A DNA stretch of 64,000 nucleotides from a halophilic archaeon (lineage in GTDB: Archaea; Halobacteriota; Halobacteria; Halobacteriales; Haladaptataceae): the NCBI GenBank assembly GCA_003298465.1, contig QNGA01000001.1:496001-560000 (forward strand). The letters are read 5' to 3'. The notes beneath the pieces were generated by a model that was not told where the DNA came from, ran no database searches, and saw only the letters and a program-made list of their open reading frames with translations. Below, piece after piece: positions 1-8,775 of the stretch; the stretch's first letter is position 1, and every line of letters starts with the position of its first letter. Made by a program: the position numbers and the translations under genes.

Positions 1-611
1 TCGAGAGCGAGAACGGGACCGCGACGTTCCTCGTCGCCGACTCCAACAACGGCCGCATCGTCGAGTACGCCCGCCGCGCCGACGGGTGGGAACGCACGTG
101 GAAGCTGGGCAAGGGCGACGACCTCTCGTGGCCCCGGGACGCGGACCGCCTGCCGAACGGAAACACGCTCGTCGGCGACTCCCGGAACCACCGCGTGCTG
201 GAGGTCGCCCCGAACGGAACGGTCGTCTGGGAGTTCTCCTCGCCGTATCTCGTCTACGACGCCGCGCGCCTGCGAGCAGGCGAGCACGGCGGGCCGACCA
301 TCGCCGACATGAACGCCACCGGCTCGTACGGCCTGCAGGGCGACGCCGCCCGCCACGAGAACTGGAGCACCCTCGTCGGCTGTCACTCCTACCTCCAGTC
401 GGTCGACGGCTGGGCCGCGGGTCAGAAGCCGTCGACCACCGGCGCGACGACCGGGGAGTCGGGCGTGAACGACGACGACGACGTACGCAACGCCCTGATT
501 ACGACTACGACCGACGACGACCTGGCGACGTCGCTGCCGGGCTTCGGCGTCGCCGTCGGCCTGGCCGCGCTGCTGACGGTCGCCGCGCTGCTGGTTCGCC
601 GACGCGGGTAA
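1..611 (+). CDS. Arylsulfotransferase-like beta-propeller protein with PGF-CTERM tail (5' truncated)
   Basis: The reading frame is already open at base 3 and ends at a TAA at 609-611, so only the last ~200 residues are present. The visible part consists of repeated propeller blades of the type NGRIVEY / GNTLVGDSRNHRVLEV and closely matches the C-terminal half of the next gene. This places it in the arylsulfotransferase (ASST-like) family, whose haloarchaeal members are extracytoplasmic and of unknown substrate. After an acidic, Thr-rich linker the protein ends with LPGFG, a hydrophobic helix and an RRRG tail. That is the PGF-CTERM signal recognised by archaeosortase A, so this copy is probably processed and lipid-anchored at the S-layer face. 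The sulfotransferase activity itself is inferred from family only. Confidence 0.75.
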   Translation, partial: ESENGTATFLVADSNNGRIVEYARRADGWERTWKLGKGDDLSWPRDADRLPNGNTLVGDSRNHRVLEVAPNGTVVWEFSSPYLVYDAARLRAGEHGGPTIADMNATGSYGLQGDAARHENWSTLVGCHSYLQSVDGWAAGQKPSTTGATTGESGVNDDDDVRNALITTTTDDDLATSLPGFGVAVGLAALLTVAALLVRRRG

Positions 612-710
612 CTCGGCGCGTACGTTCCCGGTGCACTCGGTTCCTGCGCTCTCGCGGTCGAACGGAGATGGCCGGTCGGAACGATGACCGAGCGACTTCG
701 TTTCGGACAA

Positions 711-718
711 TCTACAAG
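711..718 (+). promoter_or_regulatory. TATA-like box for the second arylsulfotransferase-like gene
   Basis: The sequence tctacaag is centred about 27 bases before the ATG at 742, the spacing expected for a leaderless archaeal transcript. It supports 742 over an in-frame GTG at 718. The match to the consensus is weak. Confidence 0.35.
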
Positions 719-741
719 TGGCTGGGTCCTGTACGGCGGGC

Positions 742-1971
742 ATGGTTTCGACTCCGCGAAACCGGGGGATGACGGTCGTGGTGGCAGTGGTCTGCTGTCT
801 GGGGGTGGTCGCGCCGGTTTCCGTCGCCCAGCCGCGAGACGTCGGGAACCCCTGCGTCGGGACGGTCGAGCGGCCGGCGAACGGCACGACGGTCGTCAGC
901 GTCCAGGGGTACAACGAGAGCGGGAAACAGCCGGCGATGCTCGTCGGCGTCGGCCCGCGGGGGGCGATTCGCTGGGTCCACCACAGCGCCGTCGAACACG
1001 ACGTCGTCTGGTCCTACGACGTCGACCCGATGGCGAACGGCAACGTGTTCGTGACGGCGGCGGTCCGGGGCGGGAAGACCCTCGTCTACGAGTTCGACCC
1101 GACGACCCAGGAGACCGTCTGGAGCGTCGAGTTCGACATCCGGGACACGCACGACGCCGACCTCATCGACGGCGGGTCCGCTATCGTCGTCGCCAACATG
1201 CGCAACGCCGACCCGGCGAACGGCACCAACGACGACCGCATCTTCGTCTACAACCGCACGAGAGGCGAGATAACGTGGGAGTGGCGCTTCGCCGACCACT
1301 ACTCGCCGGCGGTCGGCGGTAACTTCAGCAAGGACTGGACGCACGTCAACGACGTGGACGCCATCGGCAACGGGACCTTCCTCGTCTCGCCGCGCAACTT
1401 CGACCAGGTCATCGCCGTCGACCGCGCGACCGGCGAGATAACGACGAAACTCGGCGAGGACGGGAACCACGACGTCCTCCGCAAGCAGCACAACCCCGAC
1501 TACCTCGAGAGCGAGAACGGGACCGCGACGCTGCTGGTCGCGGACAGCGAGAACGACCGCGTCGTCGAGTACACAAGACGGGGCGACGGCTGGACCCGCA
1601 CGTGGACGGTCGGCTCCCCGGAGACGCTCCACTGGCCGCGGGACGCCGACCGGCTGGACGACGGCAACACGCTCGTCTCGGACACGAAGAACCAGCGCGT
1701 CGTCGAGGTGACGCCGACGGGCGAGGTCGTCTGGGAGTTCTACGCCCCGTGGCTGGTGTACGACGCCGCACGCCTCCGGACGGGCGAGCACGGCGGGCCG
1801 ACCATCGCCGACATGAACGCCACCGGCACCTACGAGATGACGGGGAGCGCCGGTCTACACGGCGACACCGACCGCCTCGCGGCGTGTCACGCGCGGTTGA
1901 TGGCGGTCGACGGACTGACCGAGGCGGGTCGGGACGCGCTCGGCGGGAACGGGAGCGCGGGGCGAACCTAG
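742..1971 (+). CDS. Arylsulfotransferase-like beta-propeller protein (secreted)
   Basis: Residues ~1-30 form a signal peptide (Arg in the n-region, then VVVAVVCCLGVVAPVSVA). The rest is an ASST-like propeller with repeated blades such as NGNVFVTAAV, NGTFLVSPRN, NGTATLLVAD and DGNTLVSDTK. ATG 742 is preferred because a TATA-like box lies ~27 bases upstream; GTG 718 and ATG 769 are alternatives. It is a tandem paralogue of the preceding gene: 26 bases (1-26 versus 1505-1530) and 45 bases (279-323 versus 1783-1827) are identical, suggesting recent duplication or gene conversion. Unlike its partner it ends without a PGF-CTERM anchor and is probably released or held otherwise. The enzyme activity is inferred from the family. 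It converges on the next gene with a 4-base overlap. Confidence 0.8.
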   Translation: MVSTPRNRGMTVVVAVVCCLGVVAPVSVAQPRDVGNPCVGTVERPANGTTVVSVQGYNESGKQPAMLVGVGPRGAIRWVHHSAVEHDVVWSYDVDPMANGNVFVTAAVRGGKTLVYEFDPTTQETVWSVEFDIRDTHDADLIDGGSAIVVANMRNADPANGTNDDRIFVYNRTRGEITWEWRFADHYSPAVGGNFSKDWTHVNDVDAIGNGTFLVSPRNFDQVIAVDRATGEITTKLGEDGNHDVLRKQHNPDYLESENGTATLLVADSENDRVVEYTRRGDGWTRTWTVGSPETLHWPRDADRLDDGNTLVSDTKNQRVVEVTPTGEVVWEFYAPWLVYDAARLRTGEHGGPTIADMNATGTYEMTGSAGLHGDTDRLAACHARLMAVDGLTEAGRDALGGNGSAGRT

Positions 1972-2786
1972 AGGGAGAACCGCTCGCCGTCGACCGCCAG
2001 CGGGTCCTCGAACGCCTCGTCGGCGGGGTAGAAGTGCGAGACGTGGACGAGTCGGGTCTCGGCGGCGCCGAGTTCCTCGCCCAGCGCCAGCGCCCCCTCG
2101 CGGGTCATGTGCTTCGTGCCGAACGTGCGGGCCACGCCGTCGTCGTCCCGGTGGTCGCCGCCGACCGGGTGGCCGTCGGCGAGCGACGCCGGAACGATGG
2201 CGTCCGCGAGCAGCAGGTCGGCGTCGGCGAGCGCGTTCCGGGAGTCGTCCGGAATCGCGTAGCTCGTGTCGCCCGTGAGCGCGAGCTTCGTCCCGTCGCG
2301 CTCGACGACGACGCCGTAACAGAGCATCGGCGGGTGGTCGACGGGGACGAGCGTCACGTCGAACCCGCAGGTCGAGAACGTCTCGAAGGGGGCGTGGTCG
2401 TGGACCGTCAGCGGCCTGAGGTAGTCGTACTGGCTCCGGACGGAGTCGGCGACGCTCTCGTCCGTCGCGGGGTCGACCTCGTCGGCGGCGTGAACGGCGA
2501 GGGAATCGAGCAGTCGGTGGGCGTTGCCGAGGCCGTGGAGGTGGTCGAAGTGGACGTGCGTGACGACGGCGGCGTCCGGGAGGGCGACGTCCTGCGTGAG
2601 AAACTGGTGGCGGAAGTCGGGGCTCAGGTCGACGAGCAGCGACTCGTCGGTGGCCTCGTTGCGAACGTGCACCGAGAAGCGCGTGCGCTCGACGCCCCGC
2701 TCTCGGGCCGCCGCGCACGTCCCGCAGTCACAGCGAGGCGTCGGCGTGCCGGTCGTGTCGCCGGTTCCGAGGAGCGTGACCTGCAT
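1968..2786 (-). CDS. MBL-fold metallohydrolase (PhnP/RNase Z-like)
   Basis: This is a 272-aa metallo-beta-lactamase fold protein. It starts MQVTLLGTGDTTGTPTPRC, followed by a Cys-rich turn (CDCGTC) typical of the PhnP / phosphoribosyl-cyclic-phosphodiesterase-like branch. The zinc motif is THVHFDHLHG, with later metal-ligand candidates in LTGDTSYA and the C-terminal HVSHFYP. ATG 2786 was chosen because the fold begins there; a longer frame adds a non-conserved N-terminus. The exact substrate is unknown: cyclic phosphodiesters or a tRNase-like role are family possibilities. It lies 54 bases downstream of the MFS gene on the same strand and may share its transcript. Confidence 0.8.
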   Translation of the reverse strand: MQVTLLGTGDTTGTPTPRCDCGTCAAARERGVERTRFSVHVRNEATDESLLVDLSPDFRHQFLTQDVALPDAAVVTHVHFDHLHGLGNAHRLLDSLAVHAADEVDPATDESVADSVRSQYDYLRPLTVHDHAPFETFSTCGFDVTLVPVDHPPMLCYGVVVERDGTKLALTGDTSYAIPDDSRNALADADLLLADAIVPASLADGHPVGGDHRDDDGVARTFGTKHMTREGALALGEELGAAETRLVHVSHFYPADEAFEDPLAVDGERFSL

Positions 2787-2840
2787 CCCGTAGGGGTTGC
2801 CGTTTCTGGTACAAATGTCTCCCGCTGGCGGCATCGAGGG

Positions 2841-4073
2841 TCACGCCGCCGCCGACCGCTCCGCCGGCGAGTCGACGAGCCACGTCACGCCCGCGCCGAC
2901 GAGGAACACGACGCCGAGTCCCGCGACGGCGGCCGTCTCGGTCACCGCGTCGGCGGCGACGCCCGCCGCGATCACCATCGGGACGCGCAGGAGTCGCCAC
3001 AGCATGGAGAACGCGCTCAGCGTCGTCGCGCGCCCCGCCGAACCGACGTGGTCGTTCAGGTGGCCGTTTACCATCGGCAGCAGGAGCGCCTTCGACCCCC
3101 GAATCGCGACGAACATCGGCAGGGCGGCGGCCACCGCGACGCGGGGGAGGACGAGCAGGACCGCCGTCGCCACGGGGACGACGACGAGCGCCCCCCAGAG
3201 GCCGAACGCCTCCTCGACGTCGCCGGCGAAGTAGCTGGCGACGGCCGAGACGACGGTGAACCCCGCGTAGAGGAGACCGAGGACGACGCCCAGCGGCAGG
3301 GCGTGACCGGCGACCGTCGCGGATTCGAGCGTCGCCTGGAACAGTTCTCGGGTCACCGGCTGGATGTAGGAGTTCGCTGCGCTGACGACCGCGAAGAACA
3401 GGCCGACGTACACCACGAACGGCCGGAGCGGACGCGAGGCGAACTGCCTCCGGACGAGCGGCAGGGCGTCGAGGACGGTGATGCGGTCGTCCGCGAGGGA
3501 GTCCCCGTCCGCGTCGTCGCCGTACCGGCGGCTGCCGGGGAGCGTGAACAGGACGGCGAGGCCGAGGCCGTTCAGCGCGACCGACGCCACGAAGGGGTAT
3601 CGCGGGTCGACGACGTACAGCGCGCCGCCGGCCACCATCGTGACCACCGAGGTCCACCGCATCACCGACGCGCCGCGACCGCGGATTCGCGTGAAGTCGT
3701 CGGCGTCGAACCGCTCTTCGAGGACCTCGTAGAGCCAGGCGTCGGCGCTGCCGGACGCGAACGTCAGCGCGAGCGCCCAGAGCGCGTAGAAGAGGACGTA
3801 CGGCCAGAACGACTGCGCGACGACGAATCCGAGGAGCGAGAGCACCGTGAACGCGACCGAGAGCGCGAGGCTCGTCCGGCGGCCGTACCGGTCGCCGACG
3901 TACCCCGTCGGGACCTCCCCGAGGACGACGAGCGTCGACGACAGCGCGCTCAGGGCTCCGTACTGCGTGAACGAGACGTCGCGGAGGACGAACAGGGTGA
4001 AGATGGGCGAGATGAACCCGACCGAACGGGTCGCCTGAAAGAGGTAGTACTTCCCGATCAACCGGCTCGACAT
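2841..4073 (-). CDS. MFS transporter
   Basis: This 410-aa integral membrane protein has about 12 hydrophobic segments and a typical MFS loop after TM2 (GDRYGRRTSLALS, the DRxGRR signature). The N-terminus MSSRLIGKYYLFQATRSVGF and the motif EVPTGYVGD resemble haloarchaeal efflux-type MFS proteins. The gradient of charged loops and hydrophobic helices is consistent with proton-coupled solute export, but no substrate can be assigned. It is followed on the same strand by the MBL hydrolase. A TATA-like box cannot be placed convincingly upstream of 4073. Confidence 0.85.
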   Translation of the reverse strand: MSSRLIGKYYLFQATRSVGFISPIFTLFVLRDVSFTQYGALSALSSTLVVLGEVPTGYVGDRYGRRTSLALSVAFTVLSLLGFVVAQSFWPYVLFYALWALALTFASGSADAWLYEVLEERFDADDFTRIRGRGASVMRWTSVVTMVAGGALYVVDPRYPFVASVALNGLGLAVLFTLPGSRRYGDDADGDSLADDRITVLDALPLVRRQFASRPLRPFVVYVGLFFAVVSAANSYIQPVTRELFQATLESATVAGHALPLGVVLGLLYAGFTVVSAVASYFAGDVEEAFGLWGALVVVPVATAVLLVLPRVAVAAALPMFVAIRGSKALLLPMVNGHLNDHVGSAGRATTLSAFSMLWRLLRVPMVIAAGVAADAVTETAAVAGLGVVFLVGAGVTWLVDSPAERSAAA

Positions 4074-4145
4074 GGCGTAGGCGTCGCGGACGACCGGAAA
4101 AAGGGTTTCCTGAACTGCGGCTTTGTAGTATTTCTTACAGCTACG

Positions 4146-5495
4146 TCAGTGGTCGTGGGAGTGCCCGTCGTCCCCGCCGCTGGCGCCGCTGATGTCCCCG
4201 CCGGCGACGAGCGCGTCGTGGTCGCCCTCGATCATGTCGAGGTCCTTCAGGTTGTCCCGCTCCTCGAAGTCCTCGATGGCGCGCAGCAGGTCGTCCTGCC
4301 TGAGGTCGGTGCGATTCTCCATCAGCGCGTCGAGGACGGCCTCGCGCAGCACCATCCGCAGGTCGCTGCCGGTGAGTCCCTCCGTGCGCTCGGCGAGCGC
4401 GGGCGGGTCGAAGTCCTCGATGTGCATCTCGCGGGTGATGACCCGGAGGATGTCCGCCCGCATCTGGTCGTCGGGCTTGGGGAAGTTGATGATCTCGTCG
4501 AAGCGCCGCCACGCCGCGGCGTCGAGCTGGTCCGGGTGGTTCGTCGCGCCGATGAGGAGCACGTCGTCCTGGATGAGCGAGATGTTGTCGATGCTCTTCA
4601 GGAGCGTGTTCACCGCGCGCTTGATGGCGGCGTGTTCGTCGCTCCGGCGCGTCTTGGCGACGAAGTCGAACTCGTCCATGAAGAGGATGCACGGCGACAG
4701 TCGCTTCGCCACCTCGAACACCTTCTCGACGTTCTTCGCGGTCTCGCCGAGGTACTGGCTGGTTATCATCGACAGCTTCACCTCGACGAACGGGAGGTCG
4801 AGGTCGTACCCCAGCGCCCGCGCCGTGGAGGTCTTGCCGGTCCCCGGCGGGCCGACGAACAGGAGCTTCCCGATCTCGCGCAGGCCGATGCGGGAGAGGT
4901 ACTCGCGGTGCTCGATGGCCTTCACTATCTTTTTTATCTCGTCCTCCTGGTTCTCCGTGAGGACGAGGTCGTCCAGCGTCAGTTCGACCTCCTCCGGCGC
5001 GTGGATGTCCACGAGGTCGAGCATGTTCTCGCCGTCTTCCTCCTCCTCGTCGCTGAAGTGCTCGGCGAGCAGGCTGTCGATCCACGCGCGGTCGGCCTGC
5101 ACCGGCCGGTTCTCGTCGCGGGCGGTCTCGTAGTCCACGTCGACGCCGTCGCGGTCCTCGAAGGCGTACGCCAGCGTCGGGTTCGCCGCCACGCGGTCGG
5201 CCGCGCGGTCGAGGTACCACTTCTCGGCCATCTCCGGCTGCGTGAGTTCGAGCGTCCCGGAGAACTCGTCGCGGTCGGTGAACATCAGGTCGGAGATGGC
5301 TTCCCACGGTCGGTCGAGGTCGGCCGCCTCCCGGGCGTTCTCGACCGTCGCCCGGAGCGGTCGCTCGATCGACCCCTCGTGCCAGAACACCTGCCTGATC
5401 TGCGGCGGCAGGTCGTTTTCGTCCAGATTCTGGTGTTCGTCGTAGAGGTGCGTCGTGAGCAAGAACTCGATTACGTCCAGCGCCCCGCTGCTCAT
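4146..5495 (-). CDS. AAA ATPase with acidic linker and His-rich tail
   Basis: The product is 449 aa. Residues ~1-140 form an alpha-helical N-domain that starts MSSGALDVIEFLLTTHLYDE. A run of Glu/Asp at ~149-155 links it to one AAA module. In that module Walker A GPPGTGKT is at 215-222, Walker B ILFMDEFD at 270-277, sensor-1 GATN at 316-319, and WRRFD at 329-333 supplies the arginine-finger region. The C-terminus ends in Gly/Asp followed by HSHDH, a possible metal-binding tail. The family is conserved in haloarchaea as an uncharacterised single-module AAA ATPase; remodelling or protease-associated roles are inference only. Downstream comes the MFS gene on the same strand; upstream is the Agl23-like gene. 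Confidence 0.85.
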   Translation of the reverse strand: MSSGALDVIEFLLTTHLYDEHQNLDENDLPPQIRQVFWHEGSIERPLRATVENAREAADLDRPWEAISDLMFTDRDEFSGTLELTQPEMAEKWYLDRAADRVAANPTLAYAFEDRDGVDVDYETARDENRPVQADRAWIDSLLAEHFSDEEEEDGENMLDLVDIHAPEEVELTLDDLVLTENQEDEIKKIVKAIEHREYLSRIGLREIGKLLFVGPPGTGKTSTARALGYDLDLPFVEVKLSMITSQYLGETAKNVEKVFEVAKRLSPCILFMDEFDFVAKTRRSDEHAAIKRAVNTLLKSIDNISLIQDDVLLIGATNHPDQLDAAAWRRFDEIINFPKPDDQMRADILRVITREMHIEDFDPPALAERTEGLTGSDLRMVLREAVLDALMENRTDLRQDDLLRAIEDFEERDNLKDLDMIEGDHDALVAGGDISGASGGDDGHSHDH

Positions 5496-5586
5496 TCTTC
5501 CGTGGCTTGACGCTACAGAAGGATAAGCGCGTCGAACGCGGACGAGTCCGGTCGTCGACGGTCGATTCGGGCGGTTCGGCGGCGTC

Positions 5587-7425
5587 TCAGCCGAACGTGC
5601 CGGGCTTCGGCGCGTCCGCCGGCAGCGCGTCCTGGTCCACGAAGATGACGACGCTGCTGACGGTACAGCCGCTGTCGTACCCGAACCGCTGGACGTCGTA
5701 GCGGACGTACCCCTTCATGTAGCGGTCGACGTCGTCGGCGACGTCCTCCTCGCTGTTGCAGGTCGACGCGTCGCCGAGCGCGACGACGATGGGCGGCTTC
5801 TCGCCGACCAGGTCGCTGGGGTCTCTCGTGCTCGTCACTTCGGCGTCGGCGGCCTCGAAGTACCACTCCAGCGGGAGGCGGGCGAACCAGCCGCCGGTGG
5901 CGGGCGGCACGTCGTGGCCCGCCTCGTTGCCCGCGTAGAACTTCTCGCCGTAGTAGAGCACGTCCGTCCCCTCGTTCTCCCGGGCGACGTCCTGGAGATC
6001 GGAGAGCAGGCCGCCCATCTCCGTCGAGGACTGGGCGTACTGGACGAGTTCGTTGTCCGGGCTCTGGGGATGCTGGTAGGTGGTGGAGTACGCGGCCGTC
6101 CCGACCTGCGCACCGACGAGCAACAGCAGCAGTACGGCGGCGACGACGCTGAGGTCGTCGTCGCGCTGGTGCCCTTCCCAGCCCCAGCGGAAGACGAGCG
6201 CGAGCGCCACGGCGGCCGGAATCGCGAGCGGGACGACGGCGTGGACGACCGCCCACGCGGCCTTGATGTCCATCACGAGGGGGTAGCCGAGCACGCTGGC
6301 GAAGCCCCAGTAGAAGCCGAAGGAGACGAGGTCGCTCGGACGCTCGCCGGAGTAGCGGTCGACGAGGAAGCCGACGACGGCGAGGACGACGAGCGCGAGC
6401 GCGCCCACCTCGATGACGCCGAGGTGGTGTTCGAGGAAGGGGAGGTACGGATGGCTCTGGTGACCGCCGGCCCAGCTCCCCATGAACTCCCGCCACGTGC
6501 CGAAGATGGCCTCGTCGACGACAGCCAGGAACATCCCGGCGTCACCCCGTCCGAGGGCCTTCCAGAGACCGGGGCCGGCCTGCCCCTGCGAGCGCGGGGC
6601 GTAGAAGAAGACGACGATGGTGAAGAACTCGAGGACGCCGAGCAGGCCGACGCCGAGGTAGACGAGGGGTCTGCGGAGCACGGAGCGGTCGCCGTCGCGG
6701 AGTCGGGACGCGCCGCGGCGCGACCAGTCGGGGAACGCGGCGGCGACGCCCTCGTTGCCGACGCGCCGGAGGAACAGCCGGTGGTCGTACAGCAGCACGG
6801 CCGCGCCGCCCCAGCAGGCGGCGTACAGCAGGGCGTTCTCCTTCATCGTGAACCCGAGCGCGAAGCAGGCGACGCCGACGAAGAAGTAGCCGGCGCTGCG
6901 CGTCCCGCCGGCGTCGTACGCCCGGACGAAGAAGCCGAGCGCGAACAGCATCGCGGCCGCGAGCAGCACGTCGTTGCGCATGAATCGCGAGTAGTACAGC
7001 AGGATGGGGTTCGTGGCGAGCAACAGCGCGAGCGCGACCGTCTCGGAGTCGCGCAGCCGCCGGCGGAAGAGGAGCGCGGAGAGGGGGAGCAGACCGCCCG
7101 CGAGCGCGACGACGAGTCGCATGGTGAAGTCGCTCGCGCCGAACAGCGAGAAGAGGACGGAGTTGACGTGGACGAGGAAGGGACCGTGGACGATGGGGCG
7201 GTAGGACCAGATTCCCGTCTCGACGTAGCGGGCAATCCAGTATGCGACTCGCGCCTCGTCCTGGTGGGCGACGCGCGTCCCGAGACCGACGAGCCGGAGC
7301 GCGAGCGCGAACACCGTGACGAGGCCGACGAGGGGTACGGGGTGGGTGAACCGTTCGAGTATCCCGGTCGCGTCGCTGGCGGCGAACGACCCGGTACGGG
7401 ACTGCGTGGCGTCGGAGCCTGACAT
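5587..7425 (-). CDS. Agl23-type membrane glycosyltransferase-like protein (TIGR03663 family)
   Basis: This 612-aa polytopic protein has an N-terminal GT39/PMT-like half. Its first periplasmic loop carries HQDEARVAYWIARYVETG followed by WSYRPIVHGPFL, the layout of archaeal dolichol-phosphate-dependent transferases annotated as flippase-activity-associated Agl23. More than ten hydrophobic helices follow, then a soluble extracytoplasmic C-domain (~450-612). It probably acts in lipid-linked sugar transfer or flipping for N-glycosylation at the cytoplasmic membrane. That role is by family and has not been shown here. It is divergent from the thiolase with a 137-base gap, and no other agl genes are adjacent. 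Confidence 0.75.
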   Translation of the reverse strand: MSGSDATQSRTGSFAASDATGILERFTHPVPLVGLVTVFALALRLVGLGTRVAHQDEARVAYWIARYVETGIWSYRPIVHGPFLVHVNSVLFSLFGASDFTMRLVVALAGGLLPLSALLFRRRLRDSETVALALLLATNPILLYYSRFMRNDVLLAAAMLFALGFFVRAYDAGGTRSAGYFFVGVACFALGFTMKENALLYAACWGGAAVLLYDHRLFLRRVGNEGVAAAFPDWSRRGASRLRDGDRSVLRRPLVYLGVGLLGVLEFFTIVVFFYAPRSQGQAGPGLWKALGRGDAGMFLAVVDEAIFGTWREFMGSWAGGHQSHPYLPFLEHHLGVIEVGALALVVLAVVGFLVDRYSGERPSDLVSFGFYWGFASVLGYPLVMDIKAAWAVVHAVVPLAIPAAVALALVFRWGWEGHQRDDDLSVVAAVLLLLLVGAQVGTAAYSTTYQHPQSPDNELVQYAQSSTEMGGLLSDLQDVARENEGTDVLYYGEKFYAGNEAGHDVPPATGGWFARLPLEWYFEAADAEVTSTRDPSDLVGEKPPIVVALGDASTCNSEEDVADDVDRYMKGYVRYDVQRFGYDSGCTVSSVVIFVDQDALPADAPKPGTFG

Positions 7426-7484
7426 TGGAGGGGGTTACAGACGCTATGGACCTCCGCGCGACAAATAGTTTCTGAACGCATCCT

Positions 7485-7494
7485 GTTCATGAAC
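7485..7494. promoter_or_regulatory. Palindrome GTTCATGAAC in divergent promoter region
   Basis: A perfect 10-base palindrome sits in the 137-base gap between the divergent Agl23-like and thiolase genes, about 45 bases before the thiolase TATA-like box and 60 bases before the other gene. It may be a regulator site. A 10-base palindrome can also occur by chance. Confidence 0.25.
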
Positions 7495-7531
7495 TTTCAA
7501 ATCGTTTCTCGTTTACTCGCGTTCAACCGCC

Positions 7532-7539
7532 ACTTAAGA
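7532..7539 (+). promoter_or_regulatory. TATA-like box for thiolase
   Basis: The sequence acttaaga is centred about 28 bases before ATG 7563. This predicts a leaderless or near-leaderless mRNA and supports 7563 over the GTG at 7557. Confidence 0.5.
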
Positions 7540-7562
7540 GTCACGAGATACTAGGTGTGTCC

Positions 7563-8705
7563 ATGGCAAGTGAGACCGTTCCGGTCATCGCGAAGGCAGT
7601 GCGAACGCCGCAGGGTAAGGAGGACGGCGCGTTCGCCGACACGCGCAGCGAAGACCTCTCGATTCCGCTCGTGAACACCATCCTCGGGGAGACGGGGTTG
7701 ACGAGCGACCACGTCGACGACCTGATGTGGGGGGTCGCCCAGCAGCGCGGCGAACAGGACAACAACGTCGCGCGGGTCATCGCGCTGCTCTCCGATCTCG
7801 GCGAGGAGGTGCCCGCGGCGAGCATCAACCGCTGGTGTGCGTCCTCGATGCAGGCCATCATCAGCGCGAGCGACGCCATCCGTGCTGGCCAGCGCGAAGT
7901 CGTCGTCGCGGGCGGCGTCGAAAACATGTCCCGCGTCTCGATGAGCCAGGGCTACAGCAGCGTCCACCCGCGGCTCTCCGAACACTACAACGTCGGCGAA
8001 CTCCAGATGGGGATGACCGCCGAGAAGGTCGCCGAGGAGTACGGCGTCTCCCGCGAGGCCCAGGACGAGTACGCGCTCCAGAGCCACCGGCGCGCGGCCG
8101 AGGCGACCGAGTCCGGCCGCTTCGACGACGAAATCGTCCCCATCGAGACCGACGACGGCCTCGTGGAGGAGGACGAGGGCATCCGCCCGGACACGAGCAT
8201 GGACGCTCTCTCTCAACTTCCGACGGTGTTCAAGAGCGACGGGACCGTCACGCCGGGCAACTCCTCGCAGATATCCGACGGCGCGTCGGCCACGCTCGTC
8301 ACCAGCGAGGCGTTCGCCGAGGACCACGGTCTGGACGTCATGGCCTACGTCGGCGACAACAACGTCGCGGGCGTCGACCCGACCGTGATGGGCATCGGAC
8401 CGGTGCCGGCGACGCGCGGCCTGCTGGAGCGCACGGGCGAGGACATCGACGACTTCGACCTCGTGGAGCTGAACGAGGCGTTCGCCAGCCAGACGGTGTA
8501 CGCCCGGAACCAGCTCGGCGTTCCCGAGGACAGGTTCAACGTCAACGGCGGGGCCATCGCCATCGGTCACCCGCTGGGTGCCTCCGGCGCGCGCCTGCCC
8601 GTGACGCTCGTCCACGAGATGGAGAAGCGCGACGCCGAGAAGGGCCTGGCGACGCTCTGCGTCGGCTTCGGCCAGGGCGCGGCGATAACGTTCGAGCGCC
8701 GGTAA
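7563..8705 (+). CDS. Thiolase (acetyl-CoA C-acyltransferase)
   Basis: The product is 380 aa. All three catalytic elements of thiolases are visible: acyl-accepting Cys92 in RWCASSMQ, His336 in [10 protein letters not shown], and the second Cys366 in CVGFGQG. The family loop ELNEAF is also present. Thiolases either cleave 3-ketoacyl-CoA or condense acetyl-CoA. The degradative or synthetic direction cannot be told from sequence, but the NEAFA loop and isolated position fit a beta-oxidation-type enzyme. ATG 7563 was chosen from the TATA spacing. Two hairpin-forming repeats follow the stop codon before the convergent sdhD. Confidence 0.9.
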   Translation: MASETVPVIAKAVRTPQGKEDGAFADTRSEDLSIPLVNTILGETGLTSDHVDDLMWGVAQQRGEQDNNVARVIALLSDLGEEVPAASINRWCASSMQAIISASDAIRAGQREVVVAGGVENMSRVSMSQGYSSVHPRLSEHYNVGELQMGMTAEKVAEEYGVSREAQDEYALQSHRRAAEATESGRFDDEIVPIETDDGLVEEDEGIRPDTSMDALSQLPTVFKSDGTVTPGNSSQISDGASATLVTSEAFAEDHGLDVMAYVGDNNVAGVDPTVMGIGPVPATRGLLERTGEDIDDFDLVELNEAFASQTVYARNQLGVPEDRFNVNGGAIAIGHPLGASGARLPVTLVHEMEKRDAEKGLATLCVGFGQGAAITFERR

Positions 8706-8716
8706 TCGAACGCACC

Positions 8717-8759
8717 GCTTCCGAACCCCTCGCGGAAGCCGTCTCGACGCCCGAGACGG
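8717..8759. terminator. Tandem hairpins between convergent thiolase and sdhD
   Basis: Two perfect inverted repeats occur in a row. The first is gcttccg (8717-8723) pairing with cggaagc (8733-8739). The second is ccgtctcg (8739-8746) pairing with cgagacgg (8752-8759), with a 5-base loop. They fill the 70-base gap between two convergent genes and may mark a bidirectional 3' end. There is no long T-run, so termination is inference. Confidence 0.4.
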
Positions 8760-8775
8760 TCCGCTCGCCCGCTCG

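Noticed and set aside
1602..5510. Open plus-strand frame of ~1300 codons across the MBL, MFS and AAA genes
   Set aside because: It is antisense to three clear minus-strand genes. Its translation is Arg/Val-rich with no domain, as expected of high-GC reverse frames.
5914..7422. Open plus-strand frame opposite the Agl23-like gene
   Set aside because: The opposite strand encodes a membrane protein with family motifs. The plus-strand product is a charged, repetitive artefact.
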